From NCBI GenBank assembly GCA_000697335.1, contig JNEM01012381.1:1-18877 (forward strand): a stretch of 18,877 bases of DNA, in the 5' to 3' direction. Both the position numbers and the translations under genes were made by a program. Shown in pieces: positions 1-10,148 of the stretch. Every line of letters begins with the position of its first letter. Position 1 is the stretch's first letter. The DNA comes from Conidiobolus incongruus B7586 (taxonomy: Eukaryota; Entomophthoromycota; Entomophthoromycetes; Entomophthorales; Conidiobolaceae). The notes below the pieces were generated by a model. That model made no database searches. It was not told the origin of the DNA and saw nothing but the letters and a program-made list of their open reading frames with translations.

Positions 1-274
1 AAATTATAATTGAAAGTTTAAAAAACTAAACTTTTAATAATTTTTTGCTTATTAAACATTTATATTAATAATTATTTATAATTAAAACTAGTTTTAGATT
101 ATCATAAATAGAATAATAGCTATATTTTTCTTATCTTTATTTTTAAAAGAATTTAGTTTCTAAATTATTCTTATAATATTCTTAAGAATATTAAATAATA
201 ATAAATATATAATATTTAATTTGTTTCAAAAACTTGATTTAAAATAAGTTATTAATATATTTTAAAAAAAATAT
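1..274. other. AT-rich stretch without recognisable gene
   Basis: I read both strands and found no frame with a familiar motif. The first 40 bases carry a short A/T-rich inverted repeat around the run of A at 20-25. The composition matches the mutated repeats elsewhere in the window, so this is probably decayed repeat DNA, but I cannot assign a family. Confidence 0.5.
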
Positions 275-600
275 TACTTAGAATAGTTTAAATTAAAAAA
301 AATATAAAGAATTTTTAATAAATATTAAATATATTAATGGTAAATTAGTTTAAGCTAAATAATTGGGAGGAGTTATATCAAACTTTTCCTATATAAAATA
401 GCTTTTTTTCTAAATTTTATATATAATATATAAAGTAATAAGATGTCTAAAATTTTCTAGAAGGTTATATCATTAACTAATTAAAAGATAAAATTAAAAA
501 TCTAATTATACTAAAGGGGAATAACCTATATTTAATTAAAATTAATATATTATATAAAAGGGGAGTTACTGAATTATAATAATACTAAAGGGTTTTAAGA
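275..600 (+). repeat. Dispersed repeat R1, degraded copy
   Basis: This stretch aligns on the same strand with 10695 to about 11020. Conserved blocks include the shared run at 350-362 (tttaagctaaata), the TATA-like block tatataaaatagct near 391-404, and the AT-rich block before gtaata near 436. By eye, identity is about 75% over the best part, weakening after about 480. Where the copies differ, this one mostly carries A or T where the other has G or C, as expected if it was RIP-mutated. The TATA-like box and the possible TG start in the other copy would suit a solo LTR, but no clear ends or target duplication are visible. The family is unknown. Confidence 0.6.
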
Positions 601-1621
601 TAAAATATTCTTATCTAATAAAAATTAAATAAAAATGATTTTAAAAGATTAAATTATCTTTAATATTTTTATTTTTATTATCATTTTTTTGATTTTAATA
701 TTTTTTTTATATTTTTTTAATTATTTGAAAAAAAATTAATAAAAAATAATAAATATAAAAAAAAATAATAATAATATAAAATAAAATGATTATATAAATT
801 GATTAGATTTTTAATAAATAAAAAACTTAAGATTTAAATTATTATATAGTTTTAATATATTTTGGTTAATTTATCTTGTTATTTTTTATATTACATTGGA
901 TAAAAAAATAACTTTATATATATCATTAGTATTATTATTGAATACTCTATATGGTATAACTTATCTTGATTTGGATTTTATATTTAAGTTAACTTAATTT
1001 TTATTTCTTTAAAGCTTTATTATATCATTAACTTTATTTTTTTTTTCTTTAAAAATTTCTTTAACTTTAGTTTAATATCATATAAAATTTATACTCTTTA
1101 GAGATTTAAATGTAATAATTAATTAATTTTTTATAATCTTTTTTTGTATTTTATTAAATGATAATTATTATAAAATAAGTAGATAATTGGATTTTATATA
1201 AAATTTTAAAAGTATTTTTGGGTAATTTATAATATTTGGTTTTATATACGAAGAGTAGTAAATTGACTTTATAATCTTAATTATTAATACCTTTAATTAT
1301 AAGCTTAGCTAAAGAAATATAAAGTATTAAAATACTTGATTAAATTATTCATTTTAAATTTATATAACACAATATATATATATTTAATTATTATTATATT
1401 ATTATTTTTTTAATTTATCTATCTATAAAATAGTAGTTTTAATCAGTTATAATTTTATTAGGGATTTTATTACAAATGATAGTTATTCTGTATATAAATT
1501 TTATAATAATAATTAATATGGTTTTTTTTATTAATATAGCTATTAATTATTCTGTTAAGTATTTTATTATTATAATTATATATCTATTTTTTAACCTTAT
1601 TATAAAAATTGATTTAATAAA
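601..1621. other. AT-rich intergenic stretch, no gene seen
   Basis: About 1 kb of A/T-rich low-complexity sequence, including long mixed A/T tracts at 640-790 that could fold imperfectly. No open frame of note and no recognised protein motif on either strand. One of only two CpG dinucleotides I found in the window is here (near 1249). It ends at the TA dinucleotide flanking the Tc1-type transposon. Confidence 0.5.
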
Positions 1622-1623
1622 TA

Positions 1624-1658
1624 CACTAACCTGCAAAAGTAAGTTATAAAATCAAAAA
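1624..1658 (+). repeat. Left terminal inverted repeat of the Tc1-type element
   Basis: Starts at the base after the TA at 1622-1623 and pairs with 3162-3196 read on the other strand. The two arms differ at two positions, both A/G. Similarity to the MITE ends continues inward for more than 100 bp. Confidence 0.92.
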
Positions 1659-1853
1659 CACCTATATTTTTACTAATAACTTAATTAATATTTAATAAAA
1701 TAAACCTAAATTAAATAATTAAAATCTATTATATTTATTAGTTATATATATCATTAAATGATGATATTTAGCTATTAATTGGTTAAAATATAAACCTTTA
1801 AATTTTACCTAAGGTAAGTTATAAATTTATAAGTTTTTGGTGATAAAAAAAAA

Positions 1854-2870
1854 TTAAAACCTAGTGTATCTATCTTTAGCTTTTCTAACTTCTTTAAGTT
1901 TGTGGGGTATAGAATCAATTAACTTCTTATACTAAGAAGGGTTAATTCTGTTCTATGTTTCTTAAACATATTTTTAAAGTTGATTTAAATTTTTTGCTGG
2001 GGGGAAAACTTTAATAGCTTTTTTTAACTAATCCTAAAGGTGTTTAATTAGATTAAAGTTAGGAGATTAAAGAGGTTACTTTATAACTGTTATCTTGTTA
2101 TTTTTTAGCTATTTGGTAGTAAAAACTATAATATAACAAGAGGTATTATCTTACTAGAAAATAACATTAGATTTGTTTAACCTATACTATTCAATAGTTT
2201 TTTTTAATTTATTATTTAAAATACTTTAGTACATCTTAGTATTAATTCCCCTATTAACTTTATAAAGATACTTTACACTTAAAAACAATATACATCCCTA
2301 AATAATAATTAACCTATTATTATACTTTTGGGTAGAATTAATATAATAGTTATAAAGTAGTTTTGTATCTTTTTTAAAGTATCTAGCTTTTCTATTAGAT
2401 TTACTAAGGTATATTTTTGTTTTATTAAATTAAATAACCTTACTCTAATTAGTTTTAGTTTAACATTAGTAGTGACATTTAAACTCTTACCTAACTTTAC
2501 AGTAGGATTTCTTTAGTTGGGGGTGTTTTTTCTTGAGGTGTAAGTGGTATCTATGCTAATATAAAGCATGTATAATAGTATCAATGTTAATTAATATTCT
2601 TATATAGTCTTATAGTTCCTGTTATATTTCTATAATAGTACTATATTTACCTATATTAACCAACTTATAAATATACTTCTTATTATGTTTATCTATAATT
2701 TTAACACACTTAAGTTTAAGTTTAAATGTTTCTTTATTGCTATTCTTAACAACTTTAGCTATAGTAAACTAGCTAACACTAGTAATTCTAGCAATATCAC
2801 AAGTTGATTTACCTTCTTTATAAAGTTGATTGATACACAAGTAGATTTTTTTAGAGAGGGATTTAAGCAT
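1854..2870 (-). pseudogene. Tc1-type DD34E transposase, inactivated by in-frame stops
   Basis: In life this enzyme would bind the inverted repeats and cut and paste the element at TA. From ATG at 2868-2870 (MLKSLSKKIYLCINQLYKEG) to the stop at 1854-1856 the frame runs 339 codons with no frameshift, the usual length for a Tc1 transposase. Residues 1-45 read as the DNA-binding helix-turn-helix (QLYKEGKSTCDIARITSVS). The catalytic triad falls at residue 149 (now Asn), residue 241 (Asp, in the DN motif at 2145-2150) and residue 276 (now Lys), with 34 residues between the last two. The SPDLNPIEHLW-like block is recognisable before and around residue 276. I count about 23 in-frame stops, all TAA or TAG at sites where Gln, Trp or Arg codons are plausible. 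Stops without indels, together with Asp-to-Asn and Glu-to-Lys at the active site, are what C-to-T and G-to-A mutation produces. It cannot make active enzyme. Confidence 0.93.
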
Positions 2871-3161
2871 AATAATACTAATAAAAAAAATTTAGTATAT
2901 TTATAAAATATTATATAAAATAATAGCAAAAAGAGTAAAAAGATATGGTTATATATTGTTAAATATATCTTTTTATCTCAAAAACCCACAAATTTATAAC
3001 TTACCTTGGTTAAATATTAAGGGTTAAAATTTTTGCTAATAATTTACTAAATATATCTAAATATATTTATCTATTATTACATAATATACCTTAATTATAT
3101 ATTATAGTTTCAAGTAATTTAATATATATAATTGTTTTAGTTATTAATTAAAATATATATA

Positions 3162-3196
3162 TTTTTGATTTTATAACTCACTTTTGTAGGTTAGTG
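3162..3196 (-). repeat. Right terminal inverted repeat of the Tc1-type element
   Basis: Reads cactaacctacaaaagtgag from its outer end on the minus strand and is followed by TA at 3197-3198. It is the partner of the left repeat at 1624-1658. Confidence 0.92.
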
Positions 3197-3198
3197 TA

Positions 3199-3685
3199 TA
3201 ATACCAAATTTATTAAAAATACATTTAGAGATAATATTAATTAAATTAGTTAAACTTATTTCTTTAATCTTAAAATATTTTATTATTCTTATATTAATTG
3301 ATATTAAATTTAATATTATTTGTAAAATTAAACTAATAGTAATTTAATATAGTTTTTTATAATTAAACTACTGTAGAAAAATATTTTTAGCAATGAAATA
3401 TTATTTTATTAATATCAAAATACTCTTTTATAGTTAGTACTTGCTTATATATAATATTTTCTTTAAATCTTTTAATTTTAAATTATTTATCATCAATGAT
3501 TTTAAATGTAATAGATTTATTATTAATATTTCTTATAAGTTTACATTTTTATTATATTTTATTCTTATTTAATAATATATAATTTCTTTTAAAGTTTTAT
3601 TATTTTTTTTTCAAATAATTATTTTAATTTTTTTATAAATAATATTATAGATTTTAATCTATTTAATTTATTAATACTCCCATTA
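3199..3685. other. AT-rich stretch between transposon and MITE
   Basis: No recognised gene. One minus-strand frame reads as a lysine- and isoleucine-rich sequence with scattered stops, which is what random A/T-rich DNA gives, so I do not call it a gene. It is probably decayed repeat DNA. Confidence 0.45.
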
Positions 3686-3687
3686 TA

Positions 3688-3925
3688 CACTGACCCACAA
3701 AAGTGAGTCATAAAATCAAAAATATATATATTTTAATTAATAACTAAAACAATTGTATATATTAGATTACTTGAAACTATAATATATAATTAAGGTATAT
3801 TATATAACTAATAAATATAATAGATTTTAATTATTTAATTTTGGTTTATTTTATTAAATATTAATCAAGTTATTAGTAAAAATATAGGTGTTTTTGATTT
3901 TATGACTCACTTTTGTGGGTCAATG
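3688..3925. mobile_element. 238-bp MITE derived from the Tc1-type element
   Basis: Flanked by TA at 3686-3687 and 3926-3927. Its ends are near-perfect inverted repeats starting cactgacccacaaaagtgag, the same TIR as the element at 1624-3196. Bases 3688-3803 match the reverse complement of 3081-3196, and 3801-3925 match the reverse complement of 1624-1748, so it is the parent minus about 1.3 kb of middle, including the whole transposase. The halves overlap by three bases (tat, 3801-3803), a likely microhomology at the deletion. It has no coding capacity and could only move with transposase supplied in trans. By my alignment it differs from the parent at about 13 positions, 12 of them transitions, and it usually keeps the G or C. 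Confidence 0.93.
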
Positions 3926-3927
3926 TA

Positions 3928-4239
3928 TTTGCTAGATTTATATTTAAGAATTAAATTATATTTTATAAAAATAGCAACCTATTAATTAAACTATATAAAG
4001 GGTTTTATAATTAAAAACTAATAAAAAAGCATATAATTAATATAAACTATAAAATACTTGCATTATAAATTATGTTTAAAATATAAAAAAGCTGAAACTA
4101 TTATGAGAGCTTTTTTTCAAATATTACAATACATTTTTTATAGGGGATAGAATTCTAAATAAATATCTATAAGCTCTTTTTTTTGTTTTAGTTTAACTTT
4201 GTTAAAACTACTCTAATAGCTAAATCTAAATTATCTATT
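3928..4239. other. AT-rich stretch, possibly the distal end of element A
   Basis: Lies between the MITE and recognisable reverse transcriptase sequence of element A. The minus strand would be expected to hold RNase H or later pol domains, but I cannot recognise any. Either element A stops here or this part is too decayed to read. Confidence 0.35.
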
Positions 4240-4837
4240 AATAGTATAAATTTTTTTTGAAATTTACACTAGTTCAAATAGGTTCATTAATTAATTTATT
4301 GATAACTATATAAATAGCTTTTTTAGATAACCATATAAATTTAGTTTTTTCTCAATAAGTTTAATCAATGATACAGTAATTTTCAAATAATTCTTAAAAA
4401 AATATTGATAAAATCCTAATATACTAAGAAATCCTTTTATATCTGTTTTGTTTTTAAGAGTTTTAAAACTCTTGACTTTTTCTATATTTCTTAAATTAGG
4501 TTTAACAACTCTATTTTAATAACAAAGCTTAAATAATTAATCTTTTTAAATAGAAAATGATATTTTTCTAAGTTAATCTTTAAGTTTATATTATAAAATA
4601 CTTGAAATATCAAGTTGATATATTTAAGATATTTGTTAATTAATTTAGAAAATATTATAATATTATCTAAATAAATACATATGAATATGTTGATATACTT
4701 ACTTAATGTTATATTTATCAAATTTTAATATATATTCAAAGCTAATATCAATTCAAATGATAATTTAGTAAACTTGTAATAATTTTAAGATATATGAAAA
4801 GCTGTTTTAATTTTGTTTTTTTCATTTATATTATAAA
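4240..4837 (-). mobile_element. Element A (Ty3/Gypsy fossil), C-terminal RT part
   Basis: On the minus strand this holds the second part of a Ty3/Gypsy-type reverse transcriptase: the segment before the palm, a YLDD-type catalytic motif with the following IIIFSK-like residues (near 4660-4680), the LKINLEKCHF-like block typical of Gypsy RTs, and part of the connection region. The longest surviving open stretch is 4491-4721. The right edge is abrupt, at the LTR of element G at 4838. The N-terminal part of the same domain appears beyond G at 10541-10694, so G inserted into A. The element is broken many times over and is a fossil. No LTR can be assigned to it with confidence. Confidence 0.8.
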
Positions 4838-5229
4838 TGTAGTGGTAGTTAAACTAATATAGTGTAGAAGAAGACTTAATATAAAAGTAGTGTGTGTAGA
4901 ACATAGTAATATAATGTGGCTGTAGTGTGCAAGTGTAAACAAAGTTTAATTAAGCTTCAAACTAGGATGAGTCACTGATATATTAAGATTTATATTAGGT
5001 AGTGCCAATATCCTACAAAATTAATAGAATATAGTTTCAATTTTAGAAATAGTGTAAAAGTAAAAAATAGTAAGAATTGAGAAGAAAAAGAGGAACTTAA
5101 TTTATTAGATAATTTAATGCTATTTATACAATTAATTTAATTATATAAGTATAAATTAATTATATAATTTATAGTTAATTAGATTATATAAAAGTATATA
5201 TAAGAATTTAAAGAATTAGTTTTTTAATA
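4838..5229 (-). repeat. 3' LTR of element G
   Basis: A 392-bp direct repeat of 10149-10540 without length changes. It begins TGTAG at 4838 and ends just before the purine-tract complement at 5230. By eye the two LTRs differ at about 33 positions, all but one transitions. Confidence 0.93.
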
Positions 5230-5264
5230 CTCCCTTAGTAAATTTTTTAGAAGAGACACACTCT

Positions 5265-5460
5265 TTAATTTTTTACAAATAGGTATAATAAGCTAAAGTA
5301 TTCTTAATATTTTCTAGAGGTTCTTAAATAACTTTTTTAATAAGATAACCTATCTATTTTATATAAAAATAAAGCTTATTCCTAATAGATTTAGATTTAA
5401 TTATGTAATTAACATAGTATTTTTCTTCTCTATTTTAATTAATAATTAGATCTAGTTTTA
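5265..5460 (-). mobile_element. Element G: chromodomain remains
   Basis: A minus-strand stretch near the 3' end of the coding region resembles the chromodomain found at the C terminus of chromovirus integrases: a hydrophobic VNYII-like start, a basic stretch, then an FYIKWIGY-like core that corresponds to the YLVKWKGY signature of the family. In living elements this domain directs integration to particular chromatin. Part of a fossil. Confidence 0.7.
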
Positions 5461-5699
5461 GGGTTTTTAATTAATTAGGAAAAATGTTAAAATCTTTAAA
5501 GTATAGTTTAATTTTAGATATGTGAAAGGTAAAGTTGATCCTCAAAGTTAAAAGTAATTCCAAGGTAATATTTTTAAAATTTAAATCAATAGATTAAATT
5601 TTATAGGGATTATAATATAATAGTAAGTATTTAGGATTTAAGCCAAATTTAAATAAGGTAGGTTTAAGGGTAAATTATTCTAAGTATACAAACATACTA

Positions 5700-6560
5700 G
5701 TTTTATATTTAAAAGGGTTTCTAAATAACTTTAAGTATTGTTATTCTATAATCCTTTAATTTTCTTCTAAGTTAAATTTAACAAAAGAATTAATATGTTT
5801 GATATTAGATTAAAATTCAACAATGTCTAAAAGTAAGTTAATTTAAAGTTTTAAAGTAATTATTAAATTAGGATGTTTGTTATAATTAATGAAATAAAGG
5901 TTAAAACCTGTTGATTTATTAATAGAGGTGTTGAATAAATATTAGAGTTGGTAGATATAAGCATCTTAATTTAACTAATTAGTGTTAATATAAGTTTTAA
6001 TTATTTACTTTAAGGTTTTAATAATTTTTTCAACAAGTTTATTAATTTAGTGATAATTAGTAATAAATATAGCTAGGTTAATTTTAAAAGAAAAAGATAG
6101 TAACTTCTAGAATTAAAAGTTAAATTGTATATCTCTATCAAATACAATAGTTTGTAAAGTTTTATAGTAGGTAAAGATATTAAAGAATAACAATTATACA
6201 ACATCTTTAACTGTAGAAGTTTTAAAATAAAGAATAAAATAAACATATTTGGAAAATGAATCAATTATAATTAGTAAGTTATTATAACTATTTGTTGATT
6301 TAAGGATTTCTATGAAATTAAGTTGGATTTGTTGTTAAGTTTCATTAGGGATTTGTAGGGAAATAAGTTTACCATATTTTAATTAAATATTATATTTAAT
6401 TCTTTAGTATATATTACAGGTATTAGTGTATTTTTAAACTAATTTAATTAGGGAAAGCTAGTAATACTTTATTTTAATTCTTTTAGCAATCTTTAACTAG
6501 TTTTAATATTCTTTAATAAGTAAGTTATAGCATTCATTAAATATTGTTTGTTAGATTTTA
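5700..6560 (-). mobile_element. Element G: integrase remains
   Basis: The minus strand shows, in order from high to low coordinate, a zinc-binding region with a CxxC-like pair near 6405-6430, the IIDSFSKYVYF-like start of the catalytic core near 6235-6270, an FDRD-like catalytic motif near 6130-6150, and a region after it near 6010-6060 that corresponds to the last catalytic block. This is the retroviral-type integrase that would insert element cDNA into the genome. It is decayed and serves here as family evidence only. Confidence 0.8.
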
Positions 6561-6819
6561 GGAATGTTAGGAATATATAGACAATTATTATAATATAGTA
6601 AGTTATTGATAATTTTAAATCTTTTAACATATTTTAGTTAGTTTTCTAATAGTTTAAAGAGTTCTTCTTCAACTAAAATAAAGAAATTATTATTTAACAA
6701 TGTTTCTTAAAGTAGTTTAATAAATTTTTTATTTCTTTCATTAATAATCATTAAGTTAATATTTACTAGATTTTTACAATTTGAATAAAAAGGTAGGTAT
6801 GTAAGATTTTTTAATAAAG

Positions 6820-7250
6820 TATCAACAATATAATTTTATTAACCTAAAAGATATTAAATAAAGAAAAGGTAAGCTTGGATAATTTTAATTTATTTAACTT
6901 ATTTTCTTAATAAATATTTTTGAGTATTTAAGTAGATAAGTGATTTGTGATTTATAAGTACTAAAAAAAAATTACAGGATAAGAAATGTAAGTGATTTTT
7001 GATTATTTCTACTAAAGCAAAGAGTTTTTATTTATAAACTAAATATTTTAATTCAGCTGGTTTTATTTTTTTTAACCAGAATATTATTAGTTTTAAAGTA
7101 ACATTTGTAAAGTTAAACTTAACTTGTTCTCCCTTATTTATTATTTTATCTTATAGTTATAGGGTAAAATATAAATTAAACTTAAACTAGGTTAACTATC
7201 TATTAATTACAAAAGAACTAAAATTAATAAGAATAATAGTAGGTAGTTTT
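6820..7250 (-). mobile_element. Element G: RNase H remains
   Basis: Minus-strand similarity to the Gypsy RNase H and tether region. A block like YPVYKKELLALVEALK is followed by an LINHKSLIYLNTQKYL-like block near 6900-6965, which corresponds to the TDHKSL motif of the family, and then by a segment like the one that leads into the integrase. The domain would degrade the RNA strand of the RNA/DNA hybrid during copying. Fossil. Confidence 0.75.
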
Positions 7251-7399
7251 AAATTAAAAATAAATAAAGCAAAAGCATTAGTAATATAAAAAATTAAAAT
7301 ATTTATATAGAAAGTATATAGTGGGGTTTATTTAAAAAAAAAGTTTTTCTTTAAGAAATTAGTAAGAAGAGTAGTAAGTTCAATAAAAAAATAAATGAG

Positions 7400-8170
7400 A
7401 TTTTTAAAGTAATTTAATAATTTAAGTATAAACATAAATTAATCTTTGTTTATAAATATAGTAAAAGCTTTAACACTATTGAGTTTAGTTAAATTAATAC
7501 TAATTCCTTAAAAGGAAACAATATAACCACAAAAAAAAACAGAAGAGGCACTAAAAATATATTTTAATAGTCTCAAAAGTAATTTATATTCTTGAATAAT
7601 TTGTAAAACTTAATTAATATGTTAAATATATTCTTCTTTAGTTTTTAAATAGATTAAAATATTATCAAAGTAGGTAATAATAAAATTATTAAAACAAGGT
7701 TAAAAAGGGAATTGATAAATTAAGTAAAAATTATAAAGGTATTACACAATTTAAAGTTTATAACAGTAAATTTATAGTGGTTTAAAAGAGTATTAAAAGT
7801 AGTTAAAGGGATAAAATTTTCTTTAACTTTAATGTTGTAATACTTATTTTTAACATTTAATTTGGTAAATATAGTTGATTTAAGTAGTTTATCCCTAATA
7901 TCATATAGGTTTAGTAAAAAGTTTTATCCTTAATAGTTTTAAAGTTTAAAACACAATTATTAATATATAATCTTTAACCACCATCAGCTTTTTATATAAA
8001 AAAGATTAGAAATCTTTATAGTAAAGAAAAAAGTCTAATTTACCCATTTTCAAATAGTTTTTAGATTTCTTCTTTTAAGGTTTAGTATTATTTAAGAGAT
8101 AAATGGTAAGTAAGTTTTAAGTATGGTTGTATACTAAAGATTAGTTTAATTTTATGTTTAATATTATATT
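7400..8170 (-). mobile_element. Element G: reverse transcriptase remains
   Basis: The minus strand carries a lead-in block near 8090-8170 like the LPPKYxIxHKI segment of Gypsy polyproteins, an FIKKADG-like block near 7980-8010, a TIKDK-like block near 7915-7930, an FTKLxVK-like block near 7850-7870, a CNAPATF-like block near 7735-7750 and a YxDDILIYS-type catalytic motif near 7645-7680. Together these are the conserved blocks of a Ty3/Gypsy reverse transcriptase in correct order and spacing. Fossil with many breaks. Confidence 0.85.
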
Positions 8171-8519
8171 TAGGTGGTAATTTATTTACAAGTTTAAAAA
8201 CATTAGCAAATTAACTTACTATATTGTATAAGAAGTGGTTATTAGATATAAATTCATTAAAATCAACAGATAAAGTGTTAATAAATGAATAATAAACAGA
8301 TATATATCTTTATAAATTATTTAAGTTTTTGATTAGCTTTTTACATTGATTTTTACTTATAATAATAAAATTATTTGCTACAATTATAGAGTTAGTGTTA
8401 GGTAAAGCATTTAATAATTTTATAGTAGGGTAATATAGGTTTTTTAAGATTAATTCCACTAATTTTTTTTAGAATGTAAAAAAAATAAATTTGTAACCTT
8501 TTAGGGTAATATTCATAGA

Positions 8520-8830
8520 TATAAAACTATGATATTTAAACTAATTTTAACCTAGAATAAAATTATAACTAATGTTGCTAACTAGGAATTTAATATATTG
8601 GGAGTAGTTAGGGGGTAATGATAGGTATTTAAATACAGTACCAAATGCTTGTTTTATTAAGTTGTTAATATATTTAATTATTAAGTTACTTTTTTAGGTA
8701 GGTAAAGATAGTTTTAAAACAATAAAAGAAGAGATAATATAACTAAAACAACCAAAATTAATTAAAATACTAACAAGTATATCTATAAAAAAACTAGTTA
8801 ATATAAGCAATAAAGTGATAGTTAAAGGTA
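8520..8830 (-). mobile_element. Element G: aspartic protease region (probable)
   Basis: Between the gag zinc knuckle and RT, where Gypsy elements carry the aspartic protease, the minus strand has an FIDILV-like hydrophobic block near 8780-8800 and an NFILGxNWF-like block near 8540-8570 similar to the ILG motif of retropepsins. Order and spacing fit, but the residues are too worn for a firm call. Confidence 0.55.
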
Positions 8831-9094
8831 AAAAATTATAAGGTAAATTAGTTATTAGAATATTTCTAGTTTCTAATAGTTTAATTAATTAGATTTCTCT
8901 AGTATAAATAGTTTAATTTATAAAATTAATAGTTTATTAGAATTTTTGTGGATTAGATTAGAATTTACTAATTAATTATAAAAAGGGTAATTCTAAGGTT
9001 ATATTAATATTATTTAAGTTTGATTTATGGTTGGTAAGTTAAGATTATTGAGAATTAAATAGATATTGCTTTTTTAAAGGGTATTTGTTAGCTT

Positions 9095-10148
9095 TATAAT
9101 TAACTTAAGTTTTTTAGCAGTAATAACAACCTTTGTTTGTTTTTAAGTAGGCTTTAACTTCTTTACTAAAGGTTTTCTTATAAAGCTTTAAAGCAGAAAC
9201 ATTTATCATTTGAAACTTAAGTAAATAAAAGTAAAATTTAAAAGATTAATTTTTAAGGTAGAAAGATTTAGTTATAAAGTAAAAGATATTATCAATTATA
9301 ATTGTTGTATCATAAATGTTAAAAAAATCATATTATTAAAATATTCCCTATTAACTAATTAAAGCTTCACTTGAAGGTTAAAGCATTATAATAATTTGTG
9401 AATTTATTCTTCTTCAGTGATATTTAATATATTTAAACATATCTCATTAAATTTCTTAATTAATTATCTTGTAGAAGTTTTTTATTTAAGTTAAGAAAGC
9501 TTTTCTCTTGTTAATTAAACTTAATCTTTTAGGTAATACATTTTTTTAAAGGCTTTTTCCAATTATTTAAAAGTTTGTATCTTTGTAATAAGTTATCCTC
9601 CTGAAAATTCTTTAGGATTAAGTTTATAATAAGTTAATTACCAAGTATAAGTAAATTTTTCTAAAAAAGAAGTGGTTAATTTAAAGATATTCTTTAGATT
9701 TTCTTTTAGGATTAAATTAAAATAATTCTTTATATTTTTAAAGTAGTTTTTAAGTTTGTAAAGGTTTTTAAAGCTATTATAAGTAGTTAATTTGTTTTTA
9801 AAAATATTAAAGAGGTAGTTGAATGTATTAACTATAGTGAAGTAGCTAGTTTGTTAGATTTAAACTCTTTGATACATGTTTTTTTTAATCAAAAGTTGTT
9901 TAATATAAGCTTCTTAAAGGGTAATAAGTTTTTAAAAACTAAAGTCTTAGATTCATTTAGTAATTAAACTACTATCATTATGAAAATAATATAAAGGTAT
10001 TTTTTTTTAATAGTATTATAATATATAGTGTTAAATTTAAAAGAAATAAATTATAGATAAAATTTAAAATAGTAATAATTAGGTTTAATATAGATAGTTA
10101 TTAATTTCTAATAGGTTTTTAATAGTTTTATTATTGTTACTATATAAG
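9095..10148 (-). mobile_element. Element G: gag region with zinc knuckle
   Basis: From the 5' LTR at 10149 towards lower coordinates lies about 1 kb in the position of gag. At its end, near 9105-9145 on the minus strand, there is a CYYC-like start of a CCHC zinc knuckle, as in nucleocapsid domains that bind the element's RNA. The rest of gag shows no motif, which is normal for this fast-evolving protein. Fossil. Confidence 0.65.

Larger units (their letters stand above)
1624..3196 (-). mobile_element. Tc1-type DNA transposon, complete ends, inactivated
   Basis: The 1573-bp element is bounded by TA at 1622-1623 and 3197-3198, the TA duplication typical of Tc1/mariner elements. Its ends are inverted repeats of about 34 bp: the left end starts cactaacctgcaaaagtaag and the reverse complement of the right end starts cactaacctacaaaagtgag, differing only by transitions. 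Inside is one transposase on the minus strand (1854-2870), leaving about 230 bp on the left and 325 bp on the right as non-coding ends. Size, ends and gene content fit a complete autonomous element that was point-mutated in place. The TIR sequence recurs in the MITE at 3688-3925. Confidence 0.93.

Noticed and set aside
640-790. Long A/T tracts that could fold as a hairpin or act as a replication origin
   Set aside because: The pairing is imperfect and is the kind low-complexity A/T sequence always gives; nothing specific supports an origin.
1441-1620. Plus-strand reading with aspartate/serine-rich stretch resembling an integrase motif
   Set aside because: Only a few residues agree and no neighbouring blocks follow; the similarity is no better than chance.
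3199-3685. Lysine-rich minus-strand reading as a coding remnant
   Set aside because: Such readings are expected by chance at this A/T content, and no family motif is recognisable.
4491-4721. 76-codon open frame on the minus strand as a possible small host gene
   Set aside because: It carries a YLDD-type motif and the flanking blocks of a Gypsy reverse transcriptase, so it is a surviving stretch of element A.
6073-6264. 63-codon open frame on the minus strand
   Set aside because: It overlaps the integrase region of element G in a different frame and has no motif of its own; it is a shadow.
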